Below the pieces are notes generated by a model. The model saw nothing but the letters and a program-made list of their open reading frames with translations. It made no database searches and was not told the origin of the DNA. The position numbers and the translations under genes were made by a program. A stretch of 64,000 nt of DNA from CAWKCE01 sp032127035 (lineage in GTDB: Bacteria; Actinomycetota; Actinomycetes; JAHEKZ01). Below, one piece after another: positions 25,068 through 32,355 of this stretch. How positions within the stretch are numbered: position 1 is the stretch's first letter; each line of letters begins with the position of its first letter. The stretch lies in the NCBI GenBank assembly GCA_963848085.1, contig CAWKCE010000003.1, positions 372,001-436,000 of the forward strand. The letters run 5' to 3'.

Positions 25068-25478
25068 ATGCCATCCTCTGGGCGTCGTCTCGTCGTCGCA
25101 ATGCTCGTGCTGTTCGTCTGTGACGCGATCGGTGGCTTCATCGCCGTGGCCTCAGGCGCCGAGACATGGGGCACGGCGTGGGGCTTCGACACCCATTCGA
25201 CGGTGCCGCTGCCGATGGGGGCAGGCCAACTGCTCCTGGCCTGGGTGGCCGCGCGAGACGAGCCGCCCCGGGTCAGCTTCGTCGCAGCCGTCCTTCTCAG
25301 CCTGGTGTGCCTGATGAGCGCGCTGTTCGGTTTGTTCGACGGTGACCTCACCGGCAATGTCGCGTCGGACGGGTTCCTCTCCTGGGCGTTCGCCTGGGGC
25401 GTTGTTCTCCTATGCGTCACCGCCACCGTCGGGGTGCTTGCCTTCGTTCGGGCGAGGCAGCTTCGCCGGCTTCCGTGA
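25068..25478 (+). CDS. Four-helix membrane protein
   Basis: 136 residues from ATG 25068. Four predicted transmembrane helices: VVAMLVLFVCDAIGGFIAVA, the short PMGAGQLLLAWVAA, VAAVLLSLVCLMSALFGLF and FAWGVVLLCVTATVGVLAFV, ending in a basic RARQLRRLP tail (positive-inside). No family is recognised. An upstream start at 24981 is in frame but adds non-hydrophobic, unconserved residues. Confidence 0.65.
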   Translation: MPSSGRRLVVAMLVLFVCDAIGGFIAVASGAETWGTAWGFDTHSTVPLPMGAGQLLLAWVAARDEPPRVSFVAAVLLSLVCLMSALFGLFDGDLTGNVASDGFLSWAFAWGVVLLCVTATVGVLAFVRARQLRRLP

Positions 25479-25655
25479 CGCCTGCTGGGCCCTTGATCAC
25501 AGAGCCGCGGGCACGAAGGCGGTCGGCGCGCGGTCAGGTGTCTGTGCCTTCGATGGGTGGTGGCTCCTAGGCTCCGTCCATGACCGACTGGGTACAACCG
25601 ATCGGCCTCGGCCTCGAGAGCATCGTGCGACAGGGGCATCGATACCCTCTCGAAC

Positions 25656-25946
25656 GTGGGGATGTTGCGGGGACATTGGCTGACCGTCGTTGGTCTTGTC
25701 GTCGCCGTGGTTGGCTGCCTGGTCCTGGTCCTGGTCCGGGCTAGAACCGAGCAGTTCGGGTGGACCTCCTACGCGCCCCTTCACAGCGGCCCGCCCACCC
25801 CACCAAGCTTCCTGGTGTTCGACAGGCAGCAGGCCTTGCTTGGGCTGCTCCTGCTCGCCGCAGGGGTGGGGATCACGGCGGGTCGCCTCGGCCACCTGAT
25901 GGGTCATCGGCATACTTCCGCCACGTCAACCGACGAGGTGTCCTAA
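25656..25946 (+). CDS. Two-helix membrane protein
   Basis: 96 residues from GTG 25656. Helices at LTVVGLVVAVVGCLVLVLV and ALLGLLLLAAGVGITAGRLG flank a loop with FGWTSYAPL, which resembles small actinobacterial membrane proteins of unknown function. Same strand as the preceding membrane protein, 177 bases apart. No function can be assigned. Confidence 0.6.
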   Translation: MGMLRGHWLTVVGLVVAVVGCLVLVLVRARTEQFGWTSYAPLHSGPPTPPSFLVFDRQQALLGLLLLAAGVGITAGRLGHLMGHRHTSATSTDEVS

Positions 25947-26077
25947 GCGAACAGATGTGCCGATATGCATCGCGCTCGCTTGCCAAATCCGTTACTGGGC
26001 GAGCCCTCGATTCCGCCGTAGATCTGCTTCGAAAGGTGTTCGGGGACGGCGGTCCCTTGGCTGACTTCGACTTCCGA

Positions 26078-26099
26078 TGTACGTACTCTTGTCCGTACA
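26078..26099 (+). promoter_or_regulatory. Inverted-repeat operator of the toxin-antitoxin locus
   Basis: TGTACG (26078-26083) and CGTACA (26094-26099) form an inverted repeat with a 10-base spacer, 16 bases before the antitoxin start. DUF1778 antitoxins are ribbon-helix-helix proteins that repress their own promoter through such palindromes. Confidence 0.6.
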
Positions 26100-26114
26100 A
26101 ACGAGCAGGATGGC

Positions 26115-26387
26115 ATGGCTGCGACGGCCCGGTTGGAGGTTCGGGTTCGCCCGGACACCAAGGCGCGCCTGGAACGGGCGGCGGCTCTGGCGCAGGTTCC
26201 GGTCAGTGACTTCGTGCGTTCGGCCGCGGAGGATCGCGCTGAGCAGGTGCTCGCCGAGCACGACACCCAGACGCTGGTCCCCGCGCAGTTCTACGACGAG
26301 CTGCTGGCGGCGCTGGACGCCCCCGCTCAACCCAACTCGGCGCTTTCCCGCGCCGCCGGTCGTGCACGTGATCTGGTCGCCGGCTGA
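26115..26387 (+). CDS. DUF1778 (TacA-like) antitoxin
   Basis: 90 residues. An N-terminal ribbon-helix-helix (ARLEVRVRPDTKARLERAAALAQVPVSDFVR written in parts: strand LEVRVRP, helix TKARLERAAAL, helix VSDFVRSAA) binds DNA, and the C-terminal tail, with FYDELLAALDAPAQPN, would wrap the GNAT toxin and block it. The family pairs with TacT acetyltransferases that acetylate charged aminoacyl-tRNA. Here the partner gene, three bases downstream, is broken, so the antitoxin is an orphan. Start ATG 26115 follows AGCAGGA. Confidence 0.88.
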   Translation: MAATARLEVRVRPDTKARLERAAALAQVPVSDFVRSAAEDRAEQVLAEHDTQTLVPAQFYDELLAALDAPAQPNSALSRAAGRARDLVAG

Positions 26388-26390
26388 GCG

Positions 26391-26613
26391 GTGGGGTACC
26401 GCTCGGAGGCGCTCGAGGCTGGTCGGCACGACGAAGGGCGCTGGACTCTGGTGAACCTGAGCTGGACGTCTGGCTGCGCGGTTCGTCGTCGTGGATTCCC
26501 TGCATGAGCGCGCCGCGGGCTTATACGAGCACCATGGCTTTCGCCGTATCCCTGGCACGCTTCGGCTCGCGCAGAAGGTGTCCGACATCGCAGCCGCGAT
26601 CGACCGGTCGTGA
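26391..26613 (+). pseudogene. Remnant of GNAT (TacT-like) toxin
   Basis: Starts with GTG GGG TAC CGC (VGYRSEALEAGRHDEG), shifts frame near 26443 to SGEPELDVWLRGS, the usual early segment of these toxins, then jumps directly to the C-terminal segment ARFVVVDSLHERAAGLYEHHGFRR and ends QKVSDIAAAIDRS-stop. The acetyl-CoA-binding core (about 80-100 residues) is deleted and two frameshifts are needed to read it. It cannot make an active toxin. Confidence 0.8.
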
Positions 26614-26640
26614 CCCACGGCGCCGGACGCGTTACCGGGG

Positions 26641-26660
26641 CTGGTCAACCGCTGGTCAAC
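26641..26660 (+). repeat. Direct repeat upstream of att copy 3
   Basis: CTGGTCAAC occurs at 26641-26649 and 26652-26660, 11 bases apart, 120 bases before att copy 3. Spaced short direct repeats of this type can be integrase arm sites; this is a guess. Confidence 0.3.
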
Positions 26661-26780
26661 AACCTCGGCGTGGAAGATGCGGGACGCGTCTGGACGTTCG
26701 GCGACGCTGCGGGCCGTTGACCTGCGCAGACGTCGTTCCACCGCAGCCGCTGGGTGTCCACAGACATCCAGAACCCATCG

Positions 26781-26823
26781 CTCATAACCCAGAGGTCGCA
26801 GGTTCAAATCCTGCCCCCGCTAC
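26781..26823 (+). repeat. att copy 3: duplicate of tRNA-fMet 3' half
   Basis: All 43 bases are identical to tRNA positions 20823-20865. Followed by a very strong hairpin: GGCCAGAGGCTTGATCACC (26836-26854) with its complement (26861-26879), 19 pairs with one G-T. The same arrangement as behind the real tRNA. Confidence 0.9.
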
Positions 26824-26835
26824 AAAGTAAGTGCA

Positions 26836-26879
26836 GGCCAGAGGCTTGATCACCGATCTTGGTGGTCAAGCCTCTGGCC
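26836..26879 (+). terminator. Hairpin after att copy 3
   Basis: Nineteen-pair hairpin with GATCTT loop. Its core sequence (GGCTTGATCACCGATCTTGG) is nearly repeated after att copy 4 (29782 onwards), showing the two flanks share ancestry. Confidence 0.75.
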
Positions 26880-27023
26880 GTTTGACCGCAGCCTGACCGC
26901 AAGCCGCGCGACTGGACGCGGGGCGCGCTGGTCCCAGCAATGCCGGTAGGTGTCCCGTCGGTGGTTGATCGCAACGTCGGTGAAGGCCCCGCGGGTGACA
27001 GGCTGATGGACCATCATGAATCC

Positions 27024-28634
27024 ATGCGGATCCGTGTACTCGGCCCCATGGTTGCCGCCGGCAGGAACGACCTGCAGCTGCGCGACCGGGCCGTGCTCGG
27101 CGTCCTAGTCGTGCGGGCAGGGTCGTGGGTCTCGATGGATGAGCTCGCCGATGCGATCTGGGGTGACCGACCACCGACGACGTACAAGAAGGTCGTGCAG
27201 GGGTGTGTCGTCCGACTACGACGCACGCTCGGCGAGGACGCGATCAACACACACGAGGGTGGCTACTCGCTGGCGCTTCCGCGTGATGACGTGGACGCGG
27301 CCCACTTCGAGATGCTCGTCGACGCGGCCCACTCGGCGGCCGTGGAGGGCGACCCGCGACGTATGGTCGAACGTGCGGACTCTGCTTTGGAGCTCTGGCG
27401 CGGCGACCCTCTTCCCGAGCTCCCCGCATGGGCTCCTGCACAGGCTGAAGTGCAGCGGTTGGTCAGGCTCCGTGAGCTCGTCGAGGACGTCCAGGTCGAA
27501 GGGACGCTGCTCTTCGGCCGGGCCGCGCAGGCAGCGGCCCGTGCAGGGGCGCTGGCCTCCGCGACGCCGTACCGCGAGGAGCGCTGGGCGCTTCTGGCCC
27601 GAGCGCAGTACGCGGCAGGGAGCCAGGCTGATGCCTTGGCGACGATCCGGGCCCTGCGCGGGACGCTCGCCGACGATCTCGGAGTCGATCCGTCACCGGA
27701 GATCGCGGCACTCGAGACTGCGATGCTCCGGCACGACCCGTCGCTCGACCTGCCGCCATCGATGCGCAGCGGGCGGTGGCTGTTCTCACGGACCGGCCGG
27801 ATCGTCGCGGCCGTCCTGGCGGTCGTGACGGTCCTCGGGGTGGGTGTCGCCCTGTCCCAACGACACCGCGCCGCCCAGGCGTCGCAGGAGGCTGCCGTCG
27901 CACGAGACACGACGGAGGCGGTCCGCCTCGGCGAGCTTGCCTCGACCCATGAGAACCCTTCAGTCGCGCTCGCGCTTGCCGCCGAGGCCCTGGCCGTCGA
28001 CGACTCCGAGGCAGTGCGCTTCCGCGTGTTGAACACCCTGGGCAACTTCTCGGACCTGCTCACCACCGGTGTTCCCCCCGTTGGGGGGTGGCCCGAGGAG
28101 TCGTCGAGGGCGACGTCGCCGGACGGCCGGACGACGGCGACCGCCCACGCTGCTGCCATCGATGTCACGGTCGACGGCCGGACGAGGCACCGCCTGGTGA
28201 CTCCGACCGACAACCCGACCGCCGTGGCGTTCTCCCCCGACGGGCGCTACCTGGCCGCGGGCATGAGCGAACTTGGTTTCGCGCCGACCGGTGCCACGGT
28301 CGTGTGGGACGTGGCCAGCGGGGTGGAGGTCGCGGTCTTCGACTCCGGGGACGGGGCCGTTCGGGCACATGTCTTCGCGCCGGACGGCTCGTCGATCTGG
28401 TCCTACGGTGACGATGGAATCCACCAGTGGGACCTCACCGCCTCACACGCGCTGGCGCGGACCACGGACGGCGACCCGGTGGCGTTCCGTGCCGATGACC
28501 TCGTCCTCTCTGCGGGCGATCCCTCGGTGGGGTCGTGGATCGAGTACGCCTGTGAGCTCGCGGGGCGGTCGCTGACGCCGGTGGAGTGGCGGGAGTACGT
28601 CGGTGACCGCCCCTACGCGCCTACTTGTCGATAG
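27024..28634 (+). CDS. BTAD (SARP/AfsR-like) regulator with TM helix and WD40-like tail
   Basis: 536 residues from ATG 27024 (ATG 27006 also possible). An OmpR-type winged helix (RIRVLGPMVAAG...LRDRAVLGVLVV, residues 1-95) is followed by a BTAD helical domain (DVDAAHFEMLVDAAHSAA to about 245). A transmembrane helix (IVAAVLAVVTVLGVGVAL, about 260) and a WD40-like region (VAFSPDGRYLAAG, VWDVASG) come next, ending with the family tail LAGRSLTPVEWREYVGD. Full-length relatives carry an nSTAND NTPase between BTAD and the helix; it is absent here. Ends 14 bases inside the convergent SGNH gene. Confidence 0.75.
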   Translation: MRIRVLGPMVAAGRNDLQLRDRAVLGVLVVRAGSWVSMDELADAIWGDRPPTTYKKVVQGCVVRLRRTLGEDAINTHEGGYSLALPRDDVDAAHFEMLVDAAHSAAVEGDPRRMVERADSALELWRGDPLPELPAWAPAQAEVQRLVRLRELVEDVQVEGTLLFGRAAQAAARAGALASATPYREERWALLARAQYAAGSQADALATIRALRGTLADDLGVDPSPEIAALETAMLRHDPSLDLPPSMRSGRWLFSRTGRIVAAVLAVVTVLGVGVALSQRHRAAQASQEAAVARDTTEAVRLGELASTHENPSVALALAAEALAVDDSEAVRFRVLNTLGNFSDLLTTGVPPVGGWPEESSRATSPDGRTTATAHAAAIDVTVDGRTRHRLVTPTDNPTAVAFSPDGRYLAAGMSELGFAPTGATVVWDVASGVEVAVFDSGDGAVRAHVFAPDGSSIWSYGDDGIHQWDLTASHALARTTDGDPVAFRADDLVLSAGDPSVGSWIEYACELAGRSLTPVEWREYVGDRPYAPTCR

Positions 28635-29452
28635 CCGACAGGTCCGCCTCCGCCAGCTTCGCGGCGACCAGGTCGTTGCCCGCCTGGTTGGGGTGAGCGC
28701 CGTCGTCGCTGAACGCTGGGTAGGTCGACTGGGTGCCGTCGGCCCCGTTCACCGCGTGGTAGAGGTCGATCACCTGAAAGCCCGCGGCAGTGGCACGTTC
28801 GGTGAGCATGGTGTTCCAGCGGTCGTACGCGGCCACCGCCCACTCCTTGGCCTCCTTCTTGTTGCCGGAGCTCGCGTACAGAGCCAGCAGACCATCCGGG
28901 AACGCCTCCGCCGGAGACGATGTTCCCGTCGATAGTCGTGGTGGCGACGAACACCGTCGGCTTGTCGCCACGCAGCGCCTTCACGCCCGCGAAGACCTGG
29001 TCGTACAGCCCGCCGTATGTCTTCACTCCCTCGGCCAGACACTCCGGCTCGGTGTCCAGGAACCACGTCTTGCAGCCGATGCCGGTCTCCGGGTCGGGTA
29101 GGGCGTTGTTGAAGCCCACCTGGACGACCACGACGTCGGCCGCGGCGATCTTGTCCGCCTCCGGGCCTGGCTTCGAGACCGCCTCGACAGCGTCGGGGAG
29201 GCCGCCGCTCGGAACGATCTGGTACTCCGCCTCGGATCCCAGCGCTGAGGCGACGTAATCCGTGAATTGCTCGACGAAGCCCGTGCACCCCACCGGGCAG
29301 CCGTTCTCCGGCTCGAGCAGCGAGTCGCCGACCACCACTACCTGCACCTTGTCAGGCTTCGCCTCGTCCGCGGTGCCCGCCACACCGCCGCAGCCGCTGA
29401 CTGCCAGCGCGGCCGCCGCCGCGATCACAACTCGTCGCCACATGATCTCCAT
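28621..29452 (-). pseudogene. SGNH/GDSL hydrolase lipoprotein with a frameshift
   Basis: Begins at ATG 29452 with a lipoprotein signal (VVIAAAAALAVSGCGG, lipobox LAVSGC). Block I VVVVGDSLLEPENG carries the nucleophile Ser; VVQVGFNNALPDPETG is the Asn block. Near 28915 the frame must shift by one base (IDGNIVSGG into EAFPDGLLALYASSGN) to reach the catalytic DDGAHPNQAG (Asp, His) at the C-terminus. Either a recent inactivating indel in a G-rich run or a sequencing error. The intact product would be a surface esterase of about 270 residues. Confidence 0.8.
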
Positions 29453-29599
29453 CCTTCCTGTCGGGAGCTGTCGTGGTCGAGCAGGCCACGAGGCGGTAAC
29501 GCCCCGGTAAGTCCTGCGGCGGAGACCAATCGGATGCGTCTGGCAACAGGGGGCGGGGGAGTGGTCGCAGGAGCGGTGGGGCGATGCTTCGGCGGCTGG

Positions 29600-29718
29600 C
29601 TGCGTCTCACAGGACTCTCACGGTGGCCCCGACACTAGGTGTCACTACACGGACAGCACGTGGGACGCATGAGCACGAAGCGCCACTGGCGAGGACCCCG
29701 CGAACTGGTTGCCCGCGA
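29600..29718 (+). repeat. Element-end sequence shared with 22366-22487
   Basis: Before att copy 4 the pattern GTCTCACAGGACTCTCACGG, then CCCCG, ACTAGG and GTCA, and later GAGCACGAA and CCCGCGACTCATAACC, has a matching series before att copy 2 (GTCTCACGGGACTACTACGG, CCCCG, ACTAGG, GTCA, GAGCACGAA, CCCGCGACTCATAACC). The two integrated elements therefore had related ends. Confidence 0.65.
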
Positions 29719-29763
29719 CTCATAACCGCGAGGTCGCAGGTTCAAATCCTGCCCCCGCTACCA
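29719..29763 (+). repeat. att copy 4: duplicate of tRNA-fMet 3' half
   Basis: 43 of 45 bases match tRNA 20823-20867, including the CCA; CCCAGAGG is changed to CCGCGAGG. Followed by the hairpin CAGGGGCTTGATCGCC (29778-29793) with GGTGGTCAGGCCCCTG (29800-29815), 16 pairs with three wobbles. Confidence 0.88.
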
Positions 29764-30595
29764 ACGTCAGTGCAGGTCAGGGGCTTGATCGCCGATCTTG
29801 GTGGTCAGGCCCCTGTCGCGCACCTACCAAGATTCCCCTGTGGTGGGGGTACCGAACCCTGACACGTCGGAGGATGCCGCCGGACGGCGGTGGATCCGGA
29901 TGGTTGGGGGTTCTCGCCGTGGAGGTCAGCCCTAGCGGGGCGTTGCTGCGTGACTGCCCTTGTCGCTCCTGCTGGCGTTGCACCTGACCGACCGGCGGAT
30001 GAGCAGGGGCTCCTCGCAGCAACATCTGGCACGGCGATTGACTCAGTCTCCACCGCGAGACGCCTCGACAAGTAGGTCCATGGGCCAATGCTCTCGATGC
30101 GTCTTCGCGATCATGCGGAGGTTGCCGTGAAGCTGCCTGAGTCTCGTTGTCGAAAGGACGTCGTCGTCGTGGTTGCGCGGGTTCAGAGAAGACCGTCCCG
30201 TCATACGCCTGCGAACAGATCGGTACCAGGGAAGCAATACCCGGAGTCTTCGTGTTGCACTCAACTTTCTCCATGGCCATCGCCTTCGAGGAGCTGGCCT
30301 TCATCGCCGCCTCCGTCGTCGACGAGTGGGTCGATCGAGTCACCGACCTCCCGCTCCGACGAAGGTGTCGAAAGCAGTCCTGTCCGTCCTGGTCAACCGC
30401 ATCCGGCCGATGGAAGGACTTGCCGCCACTTCCAGCTGGGGTCTCGGCCTGAGCCGAGACCCGTGCCCGGCGTCGACGGGGGAGGGCAGGCTCAATGGGC
30501 TTCGGGTCGGCTCCCAGGGTTCACGCACAGGATCGATGGGTTGCCCACCTGCGCCACGTATTCTGATCCGGCGACGCCGAGTCTTTGGAGACCGG
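29764..30595. other. Gene-poor stretch after att copy 4
   Basis: 832 bases. It begins with the hairpin at 29778-29815. No conserved frame was found on either strand; a minus frame at 29777-30343 lacks recognisable domains and shares the region with several equally long frames. Confidence 0.4.
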
Positions 30596-31060
30596 ATGCC
30601 CAACACCGGATTTCGGACGTGCCCGCTCCGCGCCCAGGTTGATCCACGCCTCTTGCGATTCAGCGCCGGGGCCACGGCCAGCGTGCTCGCACTAGTTCTG
30701 CTCATCGTTGGGGTTGCTCGACCCTTGGGTCTCGGGCTGCTCGCCTCCCAGGTCGCCGTATTTGCGTTCACCGCTTTCGTGAGCTTTCAGTGGTCGTTGT
30801 GGGCGCAGATCTTTGCCCGCGTCATCTGGCCGCGGATCAGTGCACCGACCGAGTTGGAGGATGCTCGGCCGCACAGGTTCGGCCAGTTGGTCGGCTTCTT
30901 CTTCACGTCTCTCGCGCTCATCAGCTTCGCGCTTGACGTCGACGTTGCCGGCCTCGCCCTCACCGCATTCACCTTCGGCATGGCAGCTCTCAACGCATCC
31001 ACGGGGGTCTGTCTCGGCTGCAAGGTCTACCTGCTGATCCGCCGATTGCGACGGGCCTAG
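30596..31060 (+). CDS. DUF4395 membrane protein
   Basis: 154 residues from ATG 30596, with TTTGGAG nine bases upstream. Family marks: N-terminal DPRLLRFSAGATASVL, the loop IWPRISAPTELEDARPHRFGQLVGFFF and C-terminal CLGCKVYLLIRR with its CxGC. Four transmembrane helices are predicted. DUF4395 proteins are often next to thioredoxin/rhodanese-type sulfur genes, none of which is here. Function unknown. Confidence 0.85.
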   Translation: MPNTGFRTCPLRAQVDPRLLRFSAGATASVLALVLLIVGVARPLGLGLLASQVAVFAFTAFVSFQWSLWAQIFARVIWPRISAPTELEDARPHRFGQLVGFFFTSLALISFALDVDVAGLALTAFTFGMAALNASTGVCLGCKVYLLIRRLRRA

Positions 31061-31366
31061 GCCTTGGTCGACGCCTATGACTTCGGGGTTTCGACCGGCG
31101 CTGCTTCGAAAGACCCAACCCACGCCGAACGACTGACAAGGCACTCATATCCCAGAGTGGCGCAGCGAACAGCTGGTGGCACACGCTGCAAGAGTCCAAA
31201 CGTCAGGCGTGCCTGACCAGAAACACCAACGTCGTGACCTGGTGCTGCAAGATCGGCGGGAACGATCCTGTTGTCGCTGACGACATCTGCGTGGAGCTCC
31301 GCGCAGGACCTGCTGTGGCGCTTGGTCAACGGCTGGCACGCGGGTGAGCTCGGAAGAAGTCCCGGC
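31061..31366. other. Intergenic stretch
   Basis: 306 bases between convergent genes; frames are shadows and no hairpin stands out. Confidence 0.3.
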
Positions 31367-31966
31367 TCATGCCCCGATCCTCCCGTCGATCCCCTCGCGA
31401 AGCAGGTCGATGTGCCCGCAGTGCTGGGCGTACTCGGTCATCATCCGGAGAACCAGCCAACGCAGATCGACGTCCTCATCCCAATCCAGCGGCCGCGCGG
31501 TGTCGTCGAGTTCGTGAGCGGCGACAATCTCGCGAGAGACCGCGCACTCCGCGCGCCAGACCTGCAGGTCGGCGGCGAAGTCGGCGTCCGAGGGCGGATC
31601 GAAGTCGAGGTTGGGGTTGTCGGCGGTGAAGAAGAGGAAGGGCACGTCGCGGCGCTCGAAATTCTGCTGAAACCACCAGCGCTCGACGGCGGCGAGGTGT
31701 CGAATCAGACCGTGAAGTGACAAGGACGACGGAGGCATGGACCGGGTCCGTGCCTGTTCCGGGGTCAAGCCCCGGCACTTCATTTCCACCGTCGCTCGGT
31801 AGTACTCCAGATACGCCACGAGCGCCTCACGCTCGGTGGCCACGCGCGGGATGCGCGGGCGGTCGCTGTCGGCCCAGATCGGCGAGAAGTCGTCGTCGGT
31901 CAGACCGGACTCCGACCGGACGCTGCGTTCCGCGGCATCATCGCTCACGGGCCTGCATACTGCCAT
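31367..31966 (-). CDS. DinB family protein (DUF664)
   Basis: 199 residues from ATG 31966; GTG 31948 (VSDDAAERSV) is an equally good start. Four-helix DinB-like metal protein: SLHGLIRHLAAVERWWFQ supplies His near the second helix and MMTEYAQHCGHIDLLREGI the C-terminal HxxxH-type ligands. Actinobacterial members include mycothiol-dependent enzymes, but most have unknown substrates. Located in the last segment before att copy 5. Confidence 0.85.
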   Translation of the reverse strand: MAVCRPVSDDAAERSVRSESGLTDDDFSPIWADSDRPRIPRVATEREALVAYLEYYRATVEMKCRGLTPEQARTRSMPPSSLSLHGLIRHLAAVERWWFQQNFERRDVPFLFFTADNPNLDFDPPSDADFAADLQVWRAECAVSREIVAAHELDDTARPLDWDEDVDLRWLVLRMMTEYAQHCGHIDLLREGIDGRIGA

Positions 31967-32117
31967 GTCGAACGGGCTGTCTGTTCCGCATGGCAGGCTG
32001 AGAGGCACGCACGAGGTACACGGATGCCTCGTACGAGGCGGTAGACGACGGACACTGAACCGGGCCGCTGAGCACAAGAGCGCACCGACGAACACCCCGC
32101 TAACCGGTGGTCAGCCA

Positions 32118-32160
32118 CTCATCACCCAGAGGTCTCGGGTTCCCAACCCGCCCCCGCTCC
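32118..32160 (+). repeat. att copy 5: diverged duplicate of tRNA-fMet 3' half
   Basis: Same register as the other copies (CTCATCACCCAGAGGTC then CCCCCGCTCC), but with about nine changes. The T-stem changes are paired: GCAGG/CCTGC became TCGGG/CCCG(C), so the T-arm could still fold. It is the oldest copy, or derives from a different tRNA-fMet allele. No clear hairpin follows. Confidence 0.7.
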
Positions 32161-32355
32161 GGAATCAGCGCAGGTCTTCTGCGTCGTGGTCAACAAGCGG
32201 TCTGACGTTCGGTGACCAGAAAGCTGGTCGACTGGACCGCGCCGTACGCGCGGCCGCGTGCGAGGACTTGTTGTCGTAGTGGAGCTTCCGACTCACGAGA
32301 GTCGCGGCTCTGTTCGAGATTGGTCTCACGCGTGTTGAGCGACCGGATCAAAGCC

